A DNA stretch of 64,000 bases from Paracoccaceae bacterium (GCA_024304985.1 JAMWZC010000005.1:62001-126000), one strand, 5' to 3'; counted from the first letter of the stretch, positions 46,646-56,733 are shown. A program made the numbers and translations. Notes: generated from the sequence alone by a model not told the origin.

Positions 46646-47431
46646 TCAGCCCTGCCAGCCCGGTCTGCGCTTGGCAAAGAAAGCGCCGATCCCTTCGACG
46701 GCTTCCTCGCCTTCCCAGCAGGCGGTCAATTCGCCGATCGTGTGGGCGATGGTCGCCTCGTCGATCACCGGACCCAGATGGCGCAGCAGGGCCTTGGCCC
46801 GCGCCACGGCGCGCGGCGCGCAGTCCAGATAGGGCGCCACCTCGGCCTCGATGGCCTGATCCAGCGCATCGACCGGCACAGCCCGCGCCAGCAGGCCAAG
46901 CGCCACCGCCTCATCCGCTCCGAAACGGCGCCCGGACATGAACACCCGCCGCGCCCGCGCCTCGCCCATGCGGGCGCAGACATAGGGGCCGATGGTGGCC
47001 GGGATCAGGCCCAGCCGCGTCTCGGTCAGCCCCATCAGGGCCGTATCCACCCCGATCGCGATATCGCAGACCGAGGCCATGCCGACCCCGCCGCCAAAGG
47101 CATTGCCCTGCACGCGGCCAATCAGGGGCTTGGGCAGCGTATTCAGCGCCTGCAGCATCCAGGCGAGCTTGGCCGCCTCGCGCCCGCGCGTCTCGGCATC
47201 CGCCGCCATCTGGTCCTGCATCCAGCCCAGATCGCCGCCCGCGCAGAAGGTGACACCCCGCGCCGCCAGCACGACGACGCGCACGGTATCGTCCGCGCCC
47301 AGCACCCGCGCCGCATCGGTCAGGTCCGCCATCATCGCCGCGTTCAGCGCATTGTGCTTGTCCGCCCGTGCCAGCCAGAGAGTGGCCACGCCACGCGTGT
47401 CTTTCTCAATCTCGAGTGTCTGATAGCTCAT
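46646..47431 (-). CDS. liuC: Methylglutaconyl-CoA hydratase / enoyl-CoA hydratase family
   Basis: A 261-residue crotonase-fold enzyme. The oxyanion-hole segments CAGGDLGWMQDQM and VQGNAFGGGVGMASVCDIAI are present, and ETRLGLIPATIGPYV provides the second active-site region. Location after HMG-CoA lyase and the methylcrotonyl-CoA carboxylase genes points to hydration of 3-methylglutaconyl-CoA in leucine breakdown. Its start overlaps the lyase stop (ATGA). Confidence 0.9.
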   Translation of the reverse strand: MSYQTLEIEKDTRGVATLWLARADKHNALNAAMMADLTDAARVLGADDTVRVVVLAARGVTFCAGGDLGWMQDQMAADAETRGREAAKLAWMLQALNTLPKPLIGRVQGNAFGGGVGMASVCDIAIGVDTALMGLTETRLGLIPATIGPYVCARMGEARARRVFMSGRRFGADEAVALGLLARAVPVDALDQAIEAEVAPYLDCAPRAVARAKALLRHLGPVIDEATIAHTIGELTACWEGEEAVEGIGAFFAKRRPGWQG

Positions 47432-48285
47432 CCCTGCCCCCTCATGGCGCGCGCCATATCCGCCGCCCGCGCCAGAATACCGGCATCAAGTCCCGTCTCA
47501 TAGCCCAGCGCGAGCAGCCGCGCATGCACCGCCTCGGTCGCCACATTGCCAGCCGCCCCCGGCGCGTAGGGGCAACCACCCAATCCGCCCACGGCGGCAT
47601 CGAACACCCGCAGCCCGCGCGTCAAGGACACCTCGATATTCTCCAGCGCGCGGCCCGCCGTATCATGGTAATGCCCGGCCAGTTGCCCGGCGGGCACCAC
47701 CTCCAGCACCGCCGCCAGCATGGCGTCAATCGTCTCGGGCCGCCCCTGCCCGATCGTATCGCCAAGGCTGATCTCGTAGCAGCCCATGGCAAACAGCGCC
47801 GCTGCCACCCGCGCCACAGCACCCGGTTCGACCGCCCCGTCATAGGGGCAATCGGTCACGCAAGAGACATAGCCCCGCACCGGCAAACCCGCCGCCTTTG
47901 CCGCCTCGGCCACCGGGGCAAAGCGTTCCAGGCTCTCGGCGATGCTTGCGTTGATATTGGCGCGGCTGAACCCTTCCGAGGCCGATCCGAAGATCGCCAC
48001 CTCATCGGCGCGCGCGGCCAGCGCGCCTTCCAGCCCCTTCATGTTGGGCGTTAACGCGGCATAGCGGACACCCGGCACCCGCCGGATACCCGCCAGCACA
48101 TCGGCGCTGTCGGCCATCTGCGGCACCCATTTGGGGCTGACGAAACTCGCCACCTCGATCCGGCGAAACCCGGCCCCGCTCAGGCAATCGACCAGCGCGA
48201 TCTTGTCGGCCACCGGAATGGCGCGCTTTTCGTTCTGCAAGCCATCGCGCGGGCCGACCTCGAAAATCTCGACAGTTCCACCCAT
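47428..48285 (-). CDS. liuE: Hydroxymethylglutaryl-CoA lyase
   Basis: A 285-residue TIM-barrel lyase cleaving HMG-CoA into acetoacetate and acetyl-CoA, last step of leucine degradation. The opening FEVGPRDGLQNEK, metal-binding HYHDTAGRAL and the catalytic-Cys signature GLGGCPYAPGAAGNVATE are intact. ATG 48285 is chosen; AAGGG nine bases upstream is supplied by the intergenic repeat. Confidence 0.96.
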   Translation of the reverse strand: MGGTVEIFEVGPRDGLQNEKRAIPVADKIALVDCLSGAGFRRIEVASFVSPKWVPQMADSADVLAGIRRVPGVRYAALTPNMKGLEGALAARADEVAIFGSASEGFSRANINASIAESLERFAPVAEAAKAAGLPVRGYVSCVTDCPYDGAVEPGAVARVAAALFAMGCYEISLGDTIGQGRPETIDAMLAAVLEVVPAGQLAGHYHDTAGRALENIEVSLTRGLRVFDAAVGGLGGCPYAPGAAGNVATEAVHARLLALGYETGLDAGILARAADMARAMRGQG

Positions 48286-48295
48286 CAGCGCCGCC

Positions 48296-48322
48296 CTTTC
48301 ATCTTGCCCCAAATACTCATTC
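48296..48322 (-). repeat. TGAGTATTTG repeat, copy 4, overlapping the GST stop
   Basis: Reads GAATGAGTATTTGGGGCAAG then ATGAAAG on the minus strand. The TGA of the repeat is the stop codon of the glutathione S-transferase gene, and its AAAGGG end forms the ribosome-binding site of the lyase gene. Confidence 0.65.
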
Positions 48323-49000
48323 CGCCCCCGCCGCCTGCTCCCACGCCGGATAGAAGGGCTGGGTATAGATCAGTGCCTCCTCCGGCTTGGGCAGCGCCGC
48401 GCGGAACCCGTCCCGATCCGTGATCCGGTCCATCCAGGCCTCCAGCTCGGGGAACCCGTCGGTCTTTGCGAAATGCCGCGCCAGATAGACCGCCTGCCCC
48501 ACGGCAATGTCACAGGCCGAAAAGCCACTGGTCAGAAGGCTGTCGCGGTTCTCGACCGGCGTGCTCAGCCGCGCCTCGATGGCGGCATAGCATTTCATCA
48601 GACGCGCGGCTTCCAGCTTCATCACGATCGGGCTGCGGGTGGCATCGTCATACAGCAGGATATGCTGCTGGGTCAGCGCCGCCACATGCTGGCTGATGGT
48701 TTCCGCGAAATGCAGCCAGACCAGCCAGGCCATGCGGTCCATGTCCCCCGGAAGACGGCCCAAGCCCGCATCCTGAAAGCGTTCGCAGAGGTATTCCATG
48801 ATCGCGGCACTCTCGAACATCCGCTCACCGTCGATTTCCAGCGCAGGCACGCGGCCTGCGGGCGAGAGGCTGAGGAATTCAGGCGCGCGCAGGCTTTTGT
48901 CGAAGGCGCGGACCTGCACGCGATAGGGCACGTCCAACTCCTCCAGCAGCCACAGCACCCGCATCGAGCGGCTTTGCGGGCAGTGATGCAGCGTGATCAT
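48317..49000 (-). CDS. Glutathione S-transferase family protein
   Basis: 227 residues. The N-terminal thioredoxin-like domain contains HHCPQSRSMRVLWLLEELDV, the cis-Pro GRVPALEIDG and the glutathione-contact ESAAIMEYLCERF; an all-helical C-terminal domain follows. It lies inside the leucine-degradation operon, overlapping the carboxylase gene start (ATGA), but no step of that pathway requires a GST. A detoxifying or thioester-related role is possible but unproven. Confidence 0.9.
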   Translation of the reverse strand: MITLHHCPQSRSMRVLWLLEELDVPYRVQVRAFDKSLRAPEFLSLSPAGRVPALEIDGERMFESAAIMEYLCERFQDAGLGRLPGDMDRMAWLVWLHFAETISQHVAALTQQHILLYDDATRSPIVMKLEAARLMKCYAAIEARLSTPVENRDSLLTSGFSACDIAVGQAVYLARHFAKTDGFPELEAWMDRITDRDGFRAALPKPEEALIYTQPFYPAWEQAAGAE

Positions 49001-50940
49001 GCGCCCCCCTCGCTGGCTTCAAGCCGCACAAGCGCGGCGCCGGCCTCGACCTGCGTGCCTGCGCTCACCAGCACTTCGGCCACCACCCCGTCGCGGGCGG
49101 CCAGCAGGGCGTGTTCCATCTTCATCGCCTCGAGCACGGCCAGACGGTCGCCCGCCTGCACGGATTGGCCAGCCTTGGCAAAGACCGCCTTGACCATGCC
49201 GGGCATTGGTGCCTCGATCAGATTGCCGTCGCCGGTAGCCCCGGCCGCCCGCGCCAGCGGGTCGATCACGCGGAACCCCAGCCCCGCGCCGGTGAAGACC
49301 GTCACAAGATCGCCCGTCACCCGCACCGCAGGGGCCACCTGCCCGTCCAGATGCCAGCGCCCGCCTTGCCGACGGGCCGTGACCTCTGCCCCGTCCAGAA
49401 CCACGCGCCGCGTGTCCGGCCCATCGCAGACCACCCGCGCCGTGATCTCGGCCCCGTCATGCGACAGCATCACCGCGCGTTCCAGCGGTTGCCACAGGGT
49501 CAGCCCGATATCCCAAGCGCCCCCCAGCAGATCGAGTGCGGCCAGCGCGGCCAAGGCCCCATCCGCATGCGTTGCTGCCGGAGTCAGGGTCAGCGCCGCC
49601 AGATCGCGCCCGATCAACCCGGTATCCACATCCCCCGCCGCAAAGCCGGGATGCGCGCAGAGTGCGGAGAGAAACCCCAGATTCGTGACCGTCCCGGCCA
49701 CCTGCGTGCCCGCCAACGCGCCGCGCATCCGCGCCAGCGCCACATCGCGGGTGGGGCCATGGGTGATGATCTTGGCGATCATCGGATCATAGAAGGGGCT
49801 GATCGTGTCGCCCGTGCGCACACCGCTGTCCGCGCGGGCCCCCGTTGGAAAGGCCAGATGCGCCAGCGTGCCGGTGGCGGGCAGAAAGCCTGCGGGCACA
49901 TCCTCGGCGTAAAGCCGGGATTCAAAGGCATGGCCCTTGATCGTCAGATCCTCCTGCCGGGCGGGCAAGGGCTCGCCTGCCGCGACGCGCAACTGCCATT
50001 CGACCAGATCGACGCCGGTGATGGCTTCGGTCACCGGATGCTCCACCTGCAACCGCGTGTTCATTTCCATGAACCAGAACCCGTCGGTGCGCAGGCCCCG
50101 GCTACCATCCACGATGAATTCGATGGTGCCTGCCCCGCTATAGCCGATGGCCTCTGCCGCGCGGACGGCGGCCCGGCCCATGGCCTCGCGCACCTCCGCC
50201 GTCATGCCGGGCGCGGGGGCCTCCTCGATCACCTTCTGGTGGCGGCGCTGGAGCGAGCAATCGCGTTCGAACAGATGGACAGCGCGGCTGCCGTCGCCGA
50301 AGACCTGCACCTCGATATGGCGGGGCTTCTCGATATATTTCTCGACCAGCACATCGGGGTTGCCGAAAGCGTTCTGCGCCTCGGAGCGGGCGCTTTCCAG
50401 CGCCTCGGCAAAGCGGGCGGGGCTGTCCACCAGCCGCATCCCCTTGCCGCCGCCGCCCGCGACGGCCTTGATCAGAACGGGGTATCCGATGGCATCCGCG
50501 GCGCCCGCCAGATGTTCGGGGTCCTGATTGGCCCCGTGATAGCCGGGCACCACGGGCACGCCCGCCCTCTCCATCAGCGCCTTGGCCGCGTCCTTCAATC
50601 CCATGGCCCGGATCGCATCTGCCGATGGTCCGATGAACACGAGGCCAGCCGCCACCACCGCATCCACGAATGCGGGGTTTTCCGACAAAAAGCCATAACC
50701 CGGATGGATCGCCTGCGCGCCTGTGTCCAGCGCCGCCTTGATGATCCGGTCCCCGCGCAGATAGCTGTCCGCCGGGGCCGCGCCGCCGATATGCACCGCC
50801 GCGTCGCAGGCGGCGACATGCGCGGCCCCGGCATCGGCATCGGAATAGACGGCGACTGTCCGCACCCCCATGGCGCGGGCGGTGCGCGCGACACGAATGG
50901 CAATCTCGCCCCGGTTGGCGATCAGGATGGTGTCAAACAT
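48997..50940 (-). CDS. liuD: Methylcrotonyl-CoA carboxylase, biotin-containing alpha subunit
   Basis: 647 residues. An N-terminal biotin carboxylase (ANRGEIAIRVARTARAMG, ATP-grasp GGGGKGMRLV, EMNTRLQVEHPVTE) is followed by a linker domain and a C-terminal biotinyl domain with EAMKMEH, the biotin Lys at about residue 607. Operon partners (isovaleryl-CoA dehydrogenase, carboxyltransferase, HMG-CoA lyase) favour 3-methylcrotonyl-CoA over propionyl- or geranyl-CoA. The BirA encoded at 27707-28468 should biotinylate it. Confidence 0.93.
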   Translation of the reverse strand: MFDTILIANRGEIAIRVARTARAMGVRTVAVYSDADAGAAHVAACDAAVHIGGAAPADSYLRGDRIIKAALDTGAQAIHPGYGFLSENPAFVDAVVAAGLVFIGPSADAIRAMGLKDAAKALMERAGVPVVPGYHGANQDPEHLAGAADAIGYPVLIKAVAGGGGKGMRLVDSPARFAEALESARSEAQNAFGNPDVLVEKYIEKPRHIEVQVFGDGSRAVHLFERDCSLQRRHQKVIEEAPAPGMTAEVREAMGRAAVRAAEAIGYSGAGTIEFIVDGSRGLRTDGFWFMEMNTRLQVEHPVTEAITGVDLVEWQLRVAAGEPLPARQEDLTIKGHAFESRLYAEDVPAGFLPATGTLAHLAFPTGARADSGVRTGDTISPFYDPMIAKIITHGPTRDVALARMRGALAGTQVAGTVTNLGFLSALCAHPGFAAGDVDTGLIGRDLAALTLTPAATHADGALAALAALDLLGGAWDIGLTLWQPLERAVMLSHDGAEITARVVCDGPDTRRVVLDGAEVTARRQGGRWHLDGQVAPAVRVTGDLVTVFTGAGLGFRVIDPLARAAGATGDGNLIEAPMPGMVKAVFAKAGQSVQAGDRLAVLEAMKMEHALLAARDGVVAEVLVSAGTQVEAGAALVRLEASEGGA

Positions 50941-51010
50941 GGGAACTCCTTTTCAGGCGCTTGTGCGGGCTGCGGCCGGGCAGCGAAGGGCCAGCCCCTC
51001 GCGCTCCCCG

Positions 51011-51036
51011 GGATATTTGCGGCAAGAAGAAACAGG
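51011..51036 (+). repeat. TGAGTATTTG repeat, copy 5 (divergent)
   Basis: Reads GGATATTTGCGGCAAGAAGA then AACAGG in the 103-base gap between the liuD start and the ASCH-domain gene. Weakest of the six copies. Confidence 0.5.
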
Positions 51037-51043
51037 GCGAAGG

Positions 51044-51460
51044 TCATGCAAAGACCTCGACCACGGTGAAACGCTCAACCAGCATCTCGACGTCCGGCGA
51101 AAAGAGCCCGGCACGGGACAGGTAGGCGCGGTAGCCTGCGCGCCAGTCATCCAGATCGCTGAATTCGCCCTGATCGGTGACCAGATCCTCGGTCATGGCC
51201 GAAAACGGCATCCGGGTCACATCGACCGTTCGGATCGCAAGGACCGGCACGCTGTCCCAGTCCAGCGCGATGTCGACGCGCCCCGGTACCGGCAGGGGTT
51301 CGCCGCGACTGGCGAAATTCGTCACCGCGTCACAGGTCACGGTCTTGCGCCCCTGCCGCACCAGATCGAGGATCTGCGCGTTCAGCGCACGGCTGTCACC
51401 GAAGCGGAAACTGCCGGAACCGGGATAAAGGGCTAGAGCTTGGGCTAAGGTCATGGTCAC
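51044..51460 (-). CDS. ASCH-domain protein
   Basis: A 138-residue protein of the ASCH (ASC-1 homology, PUA-like) fold, expected to bind RNA or nucleotides. [13 protein letters not shown], the [20 protein letters not shown] segment and the [18 protein letters not shown] region match the family, with GxKT-like lysine near residue 39. GTG 51460 overlaps the liuB stop (GTGA); ATG 51454 is the alternative. Its presence in the leucine operon is unexplained. Confidence 0.85.
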   Translation of the reverse strand: MTMTLAQALALYPGSGSFRFGDSRALNAQILDLVRQGRKTVTCDAVTNFASRGEPLPVPGRVDIALDWDSVPVLAIRTVDVTRMPFSAMTEDLVTDQGEFSDLDDWRAGYRAYLSRAGLFSPDVEMLVERFTVVEVFA

Positions 51461-53061
51461 ATCCGGAACACGCCGAAGCGCGTGTCCTCGATCGGTGCGC
51501 AGAGCGCCGCAGAGAGCGACAGTGCCAGCACATCGCGGGCGCGGCGCGGGTCGATGATGCCGTCATCCCAGAGCCGGGCCGAGGCATAGAGCGGGTGCGA
51601 CTGGCGCTCGAACATCTGGATGGTGGGACGTTTGAATTCCGCTTCTTCTTCCGCCGACCATGTGCCGCCGGCCCGTTCGATCCCCTCGCGGCGCACGGTG
51701 GCCAGCACCCCTGCCGCCTGTTCGCCGCCCATCACGCTGATGCGGGAATTGGGCCATGACCACATGAAACGCGGCTGATAGGCGCGCCCCGCCATGCCGT
51801 AATTGCCCGCGCCGAACGAGCCGCCCACGACCATGGTGATCTTGGGCACGTTCGTGCTGGCGACCGCCGTCACCATCTTGGCGCCGTGGCGGGCGATGCC
51901 TTCGTTTTCATATTTGCGGCCCACCATAAAACCGGTGATGTTCTGCAAGAACACCAGCGGGATCTTGCGCTGCGAGCAGAGCTCCACGAAATGCGCGCCT
52001 TTCTGGGCGGCTTCGGAGAAAAGCACGCCGTTATTGGCGACGATCCCCACGGGGCATCCGCGGATATGGGCAAAGCCTGTGACCAGCGTTTCGCCGAAGC
52101 GGGGTTTGAACTCGTCAAAGCGGCTGCCATCGACCACACGCGCGATCACCTCGCGGATGTCATAGGGCGTGCGCAGGTCGGCGGGGACGACGCCCAGAAT
52201 CTCGTCAGGGTCATAGGCTGGCTCTTCGGAGGTCTGCCATTGCACGGTGGCGGGTTTGGCGCGGTTCAGATGGCTGACCGCGCGGCGGGCCAGCGCCAGC
52301 GCATGGGCGTCATCCTCGGCCAGGTAATCGGCCACGCCCGACAGGCGCGTGTGCACATCGCCGCCACCCAGATCCTCGGCGGTCACAACCTCGCCCGTCG
52401 CCGCCTTGACCAAGGGAGGACCGGCCAGAAAGATCGTGCCCTGATCGCGCACGATGATCGTGACATCGGACATGGCGGGCACGTAAGCGCCGCCTGCGGT
52501 GCAGGAGCCCATGACGACCGCGATCTGCGGGATGCCCTTGGCGCTCATCCGCGCCTGATTATAGAAGATGCGCCCGAAATGGTCGCGGTCGGGGAAGACC
52601 TCGTCCTGATTGGGCAGGTTCGCGCCGCCGCTATCGACCAGATAGATGCAGGGAAGGTGGTTTTCCTCGGCAATCTCCTGCGCGCGCAGGTGTTTCTTGA
52701 CGGTCATCGGGTAATAGGTGCCGCCCTTCACGGTGGCATCGTTGCACACCACCATGACCTCGGTGCCATGCACACGGCCCACGCCCGCGATGACACCCGC
52801 ACCGGGGGCCGCCCCGTCATACATGCCATGCGCCGCCGTGGCCCCGATTTCCAGAAAGGGCGAGCCGGGGTCCAGCAGATTGGCCACCCGGTCGCGCGGC
52901 AGCATCTTGCCACGTTCCAGATGCCGCGCGCGGGCCTTGTCGCCGCCGCCTGCCGCTGCCGCTTCGGCCGCTGCTTGCACCAGTTTCAGCGCCTCCAGAT
53001 GCCCTGCCCGGTTGGTCTGGAACGCCTCGGACGAGGGAATCGCCTGGGATGTCAGTTTCAT
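51457..53061 (-). CDS. liuB: Methylcrotonyl-CoA carboxylase, carboxyltransferase beta subunit
   Basis: 534 residues, two crotonase-like carboxyltransferase halves. [54 protein letters not shown] and [11 protein letters not shown] are strong MCC-beta signatures, together with [18 protein letters not shown] that distinguishes it from propionyl-CoA carboxylase. Start overlaps the AMP-ligase stop (ATGA). Confidence 0.95.
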   Translation of the reverse strand: MKLTSQAIPSSEAFQTNRAGHLEALKLVQAAAEAAAAGGGDKARARHLERGKMLPRDRVANLLDPGSPFLEIGATAAHGMYDGAAPGAGVIAGVGRVHGTEVMVVCNDATVKGGTYYPMTVKKHLRAQEIAEENHLPCIYLVDSGGANLPNQDEVFPDRDHFGRIFYNQARMSAKGIPQIAVVMGSCTAGGAYVPAMSDVTIIVRDQGTIFLAGPPLVKAATGEVVTAEDLGGGDVHTRLSGVADYLAEDDAHALALARRAVSHLNRAKPATVQWQTSEEPAYDPDEILGVVPADLRTPYDIREVIARVVDGSRFDEFKPRFGETLVTGFAHIRGCPVGIVANNGVLFSEAAQKGAHFVELCSQRKIPLVFLQNITGFMVGRKYENEGIARHGAKMVTAVASTNVPKITMVVGGSFGAGNYGMAGRAYQPRFMWSWPNSRISVMGGEQAAGVLATVRREGIERAGGTWSAEEEAEFKRPTIQMFERQSHPLYASARLWDDGIIDPRRARDVLALSLSAALCAPIEDTRFGVFRM

Positions 53062-54623
53062 GTCGCACTCTCCCTTTCCCGCATGGCGCGGGCCTTCAAG
53101 TCCTTGCGGATCACCTTGCCGGTCACGGTCATCGGCAGGGCATCCAGAAATCCGATCTCGCGCGGATAGGCATGCTGGGCCACCCGCGTCTTGACGTGGT
53201 CTGCCAGTTCGGCGGCCAAAGCGTCTGAGGGGCTGTAGCCCGGCTTGAGGACGACATAGGCCTTGACGATCTCGGTCCTGAGCGGGTCGGGTTTGCCCAC
53301 AACGCCCACGGTGGCCACGGCGGGATGGGTCAGCAGGCCATCCTCGATCTCGGCCGGGCCGATGCGATAGCCGGCCGAGGTGATGACATCATCATCGCGG
53401 CCCACGAAGCGGATGAATCCACCTTCGATGAGGCCGCGATCCCCGGTCAGCATCCAGTCGCCCCGGAACTTCTCGGCGGTGGCCTCGGGCCGGTTCCAGT
53501 AGCCCAGCATCATCGAGGCCGCACCCCGGCGGATGGCGATATCGCCCTCGCCGGTTGTGGCTTGCCCCTGATCGTCGATCACCGCCACGTCGAAACCGGG
53601 CACGGCGCGCCCGATGAAGCCCGGTTTCGGGCTGAAAAGGGCACCACAGCTTGACGCCACCATGTTGCATTCGGTCTGGCCGTAGAATTCGTTGATGCTG
53701 AGGCCAAAGGCCCGCCGCCCCCAGTCCAGCATCTCGGCCCCCAATGGCTCGCCGCCGCTGGCGACCGAGCGCAACCCCGGCACGGCGGCATCCGCCGCCT
53801 TGAGCATGCGCAGCGCCGTGGGCGGAAAGAACACATTGCGCACGCCGCCACGCGCGATGACGTCCAGGCATTCTGCCACGCTGAATTTCGCCATCCGCGC
53901 CGCGACGACCGGCACGCCCAGCGCCAGCCCTGGCATCAGCACATCGAACAGCCCCCCGATCCAGGCCCAATCCGCAGGGGTCCAGAGGCAATCACCGGGC
54001 CGCCCCAACAGATCATGGCTGATCTCGACCCCCGGCAGATGGCCGGTCAGGATGCGGTGCCCGTGCAGCGCACCCTTGGGGGCGCCTGTGGTGCCTGACG
54101 TGTAGATCAGAACTGCCGGATCATCCGGGCCGGTATCTGCTGTTTCGAAGGGCGTATCGGGCAGGTCCATGCCTTCGGGCACCAGCACGTCCAGATCGAA
54201 GCCATCCAGCAAGGCCACCCCTTCGGGATCGCTCACCACCACGTGCGCCCCGGCATCGGTCAGACGTGTCCGCAGGGCATCCGTGCCGAACAGCTTGAAC
54301 AGCGGGATCGACACCGCGCCCAGTTTCCAGATCGCGATATGCGCCGCCGCCGTCCATGCCGCTTGCGAGCGCAGCACCCCGACCCGGTCGCCCCGCGCCA
54401 CGCCGCGTGCGGCCAAGGCATGCGCCAGACCTTCGGCCATGCGTCGCAAGTCGCCATAGGTGACGCGCTGCACCCCGCCTTCTGACAGATCAAGGATGGC
54501 CAGCCTGTCGGGGTCACGCGCGGCCCGATCGTCACAGACCTGATGCGCCATGTTCAACCGCTTGGGCAGGTTCCAGCGAAACCCCGCCACCAGATCGTCA
54601 TAGCTGCGGCCCGGTTCCAGCAT
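53058..54623 (-). CDS. AMP-dependent acyl-CoA synthetase
   Basis: A 521-residue adenylate-forming ligase. The P-loop is [18 protein letters not shown]5-type [11 protein letters not shown]7 [11 protein letters not shown] and the C-terminal catalytic Lys in [15 protein letters not shown]. It resembles medium-chain (ACSM-type) synthetases. In this operon it probably activates a branched or short-chain acid such as isovalerate, or acetoacetate. ATG 54623 overlaps the upstream stop as TGATG. Confidence 0.9.
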   Translation of the reverse strand: MLEPGRSYDDLVAGFRWNLPKRLNMAHQVCDDRAARDPDRLAILDLSEGGVQRVTYGDLRRMAEGLAHALAARGVARGDRVGVLRSQAAWTAAAHIAIWKLGAVSIPLFKLFGTDALRTRLTDAGAHVVVSDPEGVALLDGFDLDVLVPEGMDLPDTPFETADTGPDDPAVLIYTSGTTGAPKGALHGHRILTGHLPGVEISHDLLGRPGDCLWTPADWAWIGGLFDVLMPGLALGVPVVAARMAKFSVAECLDVIARGGVRNVFFPPTALRMLKAADAAVPGLRSVASGGEPLGAEMLDWGRRAFGLSINEFYGQTECNMVASSCGALFSPKPGFIGRAVPGFDVAVIDDQGQATTGEGDIAIRRGAASMMLGYWNRPEATAEKFRGDWMLTGDRGLIEGGFIRFVGRDDDVITSAGYRIGPAEIEDGLLTHPAVATVGVVGKPDPLRTEIVKAYVVLKPGYSPSDALAAELADHVKTRVAQHAYPREIGFLDALPMTVTGKVIRKDLKARAMRERESAT

Positions 54624-54961
54624 CACGCCTCCGGTGCCAGACGCGCGGCGAAGGGGGTGTCCGCGGCCCGTCCCACATGCAGCAAGGCCCCACCCGGCGC
54701 CACGAAATAGGCCCGTTCCGCCTCGGTGCCTTCCGCGCAGACAACCACCAGCCAGACCCGTTCCGCGGCCCCCGGCACGGCATGGCAGCGCCGAATGGCC
54801 TCGGGCTCCAGCCCTTTCTCGGCCACATAGCGGTTGGCATAGGCCACGATCACATCCGTCTCGGTCAGCGCCGCCTGCCGCATCCCCGCAACATAGCCCA
54901 GCGTGCCCGCCGCCGCCGTCAGCACGGCGATCATCAGCAGCACGGCGGGCGGGATCTTCAT
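54623..54961 (-). CDS. Small membrane-anchored protein of unknown function
   Basis: 112 residues from ATG 54961 (ATGA overlap with the liuA stop). An N-terminal hydrophobic helix ([21 protein letters not shown]) is probably an uncleaved anchor with a periplasmic domain of about 85 residues ([18 protein letters not shown], then [17 protein letters not shown] with two Cys). No family recognised. It is stop-start coupled on both sides between isovaleryl-CoA dehydrogenase and the acyl-CoA synthetase. Confidence 0.78.
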   Translation of the reverse strand: MKIPPAVLLMIAVLTAAAGTLGYVAGMRQAALTETDVIVAYANRYVAEKGLEPEAIRRCHAVPGAAERVWLVVVCAEGTEAERAYFVAPGGALLHVGRAADTPFAARLAPEA

Positions 54962-56121
54962 GCCATCGCCGCCATCATCTCGCGGCCCACCAGCATGCGG
55001 CGGATTTCCGAGGTGCCCGCGCCGATCTCCATCAGCTTGGCATCGCGGAAGATACGCGCCACGGGGGCATCGGCCAGAAAGCCCGCGCCGCCCATCGCCT
55101 GCACCGCCTGATGCGAGACTTTCATCGCCTCTTCGCTGGCATAAAGGACGCATGCGGCGGCATCGGCCCGCGTCACCTCGCCCCGGTCGCAGGCCTTGGC
55201 CACTTCATAGACATAGGCGCGGGCCGAATTCATCGCCGTATACATATCGGCCATCTTGCCCTGCATCAGCTGGAAATTCCCGATGCTTTGCCCGAACTGC
55301 TTGCGCTCGGCCATATAGGGCATGATCTCGTCCAGACAGGCGGCCATGATGCCGGTGCCGATGCCAGACAGCACCACACGCTCGTAATCCAAGCCGGACA
55401 TGAGGACGCGCACGCCGCGCCCCTCCTCGCCCAGGATATTCTCGAAGGGCACTTCGCAATCCTCGAAGATCAGCTCGGCCGTGTTCGATCCGCGCATTCC
55501 CAGCTTGTCGAAATGCTTGCTGGTCGAAAAGCCCTTCATGGTCTTCTCGATCAGGAACGCCGTGATCCCCTTCGATCCCGCCTCCGGGTCTGTCTTGGCA
55601 TAGACGACAAGCGTATCGGCATCGGGGCCGTTGGTGATCCAGTATTTGTTGCCGTTCAGCCGGTAGTGATCGTTGCGCTTTTCCGCGCGCAGCTTCATCG
55701 ACACCACATCGCTGCCCGCCCCCGGTTCGGACATGGCCAGCGCGCCCACATGCGCGCCACTGACCAGACCGGGCAGATACTTGCGCTTCTGCGCCTCTGT
55801 CCCGTTCAGACTGATCTGGTTGACGCAGAGGTTGGAATGGGCGCCGTAAGACAGGCTGACGCTTGCGCTGGCCCGCGCGATTTCCTCGACCGCGATGACA
55901 TGGGCCAGATAGCCCATTCCCGCGCCGCCGAATTCCTCGTCCACCGTGATGCCCAGCAGACCCAGATCACCCATCTCGCGCCACAGTTCGGCCGGGAATT
56001 CATTGCTGCTGTCGATCTTGCCCGCCATCGGCTTGATCCGGTCCTGCGCCCAGCGGTGCACCATTTCGCGCAGCGCATTCACATCCTCGCCAAGGTCGAA
56101 TTTCATCGTCGCGGTGAACAT
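54958..56121 (-). CDS. liuA: Isovaleryl-CoA dehydrogenase
   Basis: A 387-residue acyl-CoA dehydrogenase, first committed step after isovaleryl-CoA in leucine catabolism. [20 protein letters not shown] and ITNGPDADT are flavin-site motifs; the catalytic glutamate sits in [11 protein letters not shown], the internal position typical of isovaleryl-CoA dehydrogenases; [20 protein letters not shown] is conserved. GGGAGGG five bases before ATG 56121 fixes the start. First gene of the liu operon. Confidence 0.95.
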   Translation of the reverse strand: MFTATMKFDLGEDVNALREMVHRWAQDRIKPMAGKIDSSNEFPAELWREMGDLGLLGITVDEEFGGAGMGYLAHVIAVEEIARASASVSLSYGAHSNLCVNQISLNGTEAQKRKYLPGLVSGAHVGALAMSEPGAGSDVVSMKLRAEKRNDHYRLNGNKYWITNGPDADTLVVYAKTDPEAGSKGITAFLIEKTMKGFSTSKHFDKLGMRGSNTAELIFEDCEVPFENILGEEGRGVRVLMSGLDYERVVLSGIGTGIMAACLDEIMPYMAERKQFGQSIGNFQLMQGKMADMYTAMNSARAYVYEVAKACDRGEVTRADAAACVLYASEEAMKVSHQAVQAMGGAGFLADAPVARIFRDAKLMEIGAGTSEIRRMLVGREMMAAMA

Positions 56122-56157
56122 GGCATCCCTCCCAGAGATCAACGAGCCCGTATTTAT

Positions 56158-56171
56158 TGAACGCTTGTTCA
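56158..56171 (-). promoter_or_regulatory. Candidate palindromic operator upstream of liuA
   Basis: TGAACGCTTGTTCA, an imperfect 14-base palindrome with perfect 5-bp ends, lies 37 bases before the liuA start in an AT-rich stretch likely to hold the promoter. It resembles TetR-type fatty or branched-acid operators. No regulator gene adjoins it. Confidence 0.5.
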
Positions 56172-56326
56172 TTAATAGGCATGAAGCCTGAGTCGCGTCA
56201 ACTGCCAAGCCGCCTCATCCCTCGGCCCTGCCAAAGCTGACTCGCGCGGCCTTGCCCTGTCAACAAACGTGGACAGGCCCCGATGATCGGGATACGACCA
56301 AGTTGACCCGCTGGAAGGACTGCCCC

Positions 56327-56725
56327 ATGCCCGTCACGCAACTGATCTACTCCTCGCGGCCCTTCGGGTTTGACGATGCCATTCTCAGCCAGATCCTGCT
56401 GACCGCAAGGCGCAACAACGCCAATGCCCATGTCACCGGCTGCCTGATCTGCCGGGGCGACCTCTATCTGCAACTGCTGGAAGGCCCGGAGGAAGCGGTG
56501 GCCCGCCTTTATGACGCCATTCTCGAAGATGACCGCCACCTTGAGGTCACGCGCCGGGTGCAGCGCCAGATCGGGACCCGGATGTTCGATGGTTGGGCCA
56601 TGCGCGACGATCCTGCGCAAAGCTGGCTCTGGACCAAGGAAGAGGTGGAAGCAGGCGCCTTGGACCGTGCCGACACGGCGGCTTTTCTGGCAGTGTTCCA
56701 GCGCTTGGCCGACGGCGCGCACTGA
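56327..56725 (+). CDS. BLUF-domain blue-light sensor
   Basis: A 132-residue, single-domain BLUF photoreceptor expected to bind FAD. GGAAGGAC precedes ATG 56327. The photoactive Tyr is in QLIYSSRP, the flavin-binding Asn in ARRNNANAHVTGCLI, the key Gln in LYLQLLEGPEE, and a Trp in MFDGWAMRD near the semi-conserved Trp/Met region; DDRH is also kept. A short helical C-terminus of about 35 residues is the only extra segment, so signalling must be through a partner. It is divergent from the liu operon. Confidence 0.92.
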   Translation: MPVTQLIYSSRPFGFDDAILSQILLTARRNNANAHVTGCLICRGDLYLQLLEGPEEAVARLYDAILEDDRHLEVTRRVQRQIGTRMFDGWAMRDDPAQSWLWTKEEVEAGALDRADTAAFLAVFQRLADGAH

Positions 56726-56733
56726 CCCTGCGC

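Noticed and set aside
49111-51069. Long plus-strand open frame opposite liuD
   Set aside because: The biotin carboxylase on the minus strand has every expected motif; the opposite frame has none.
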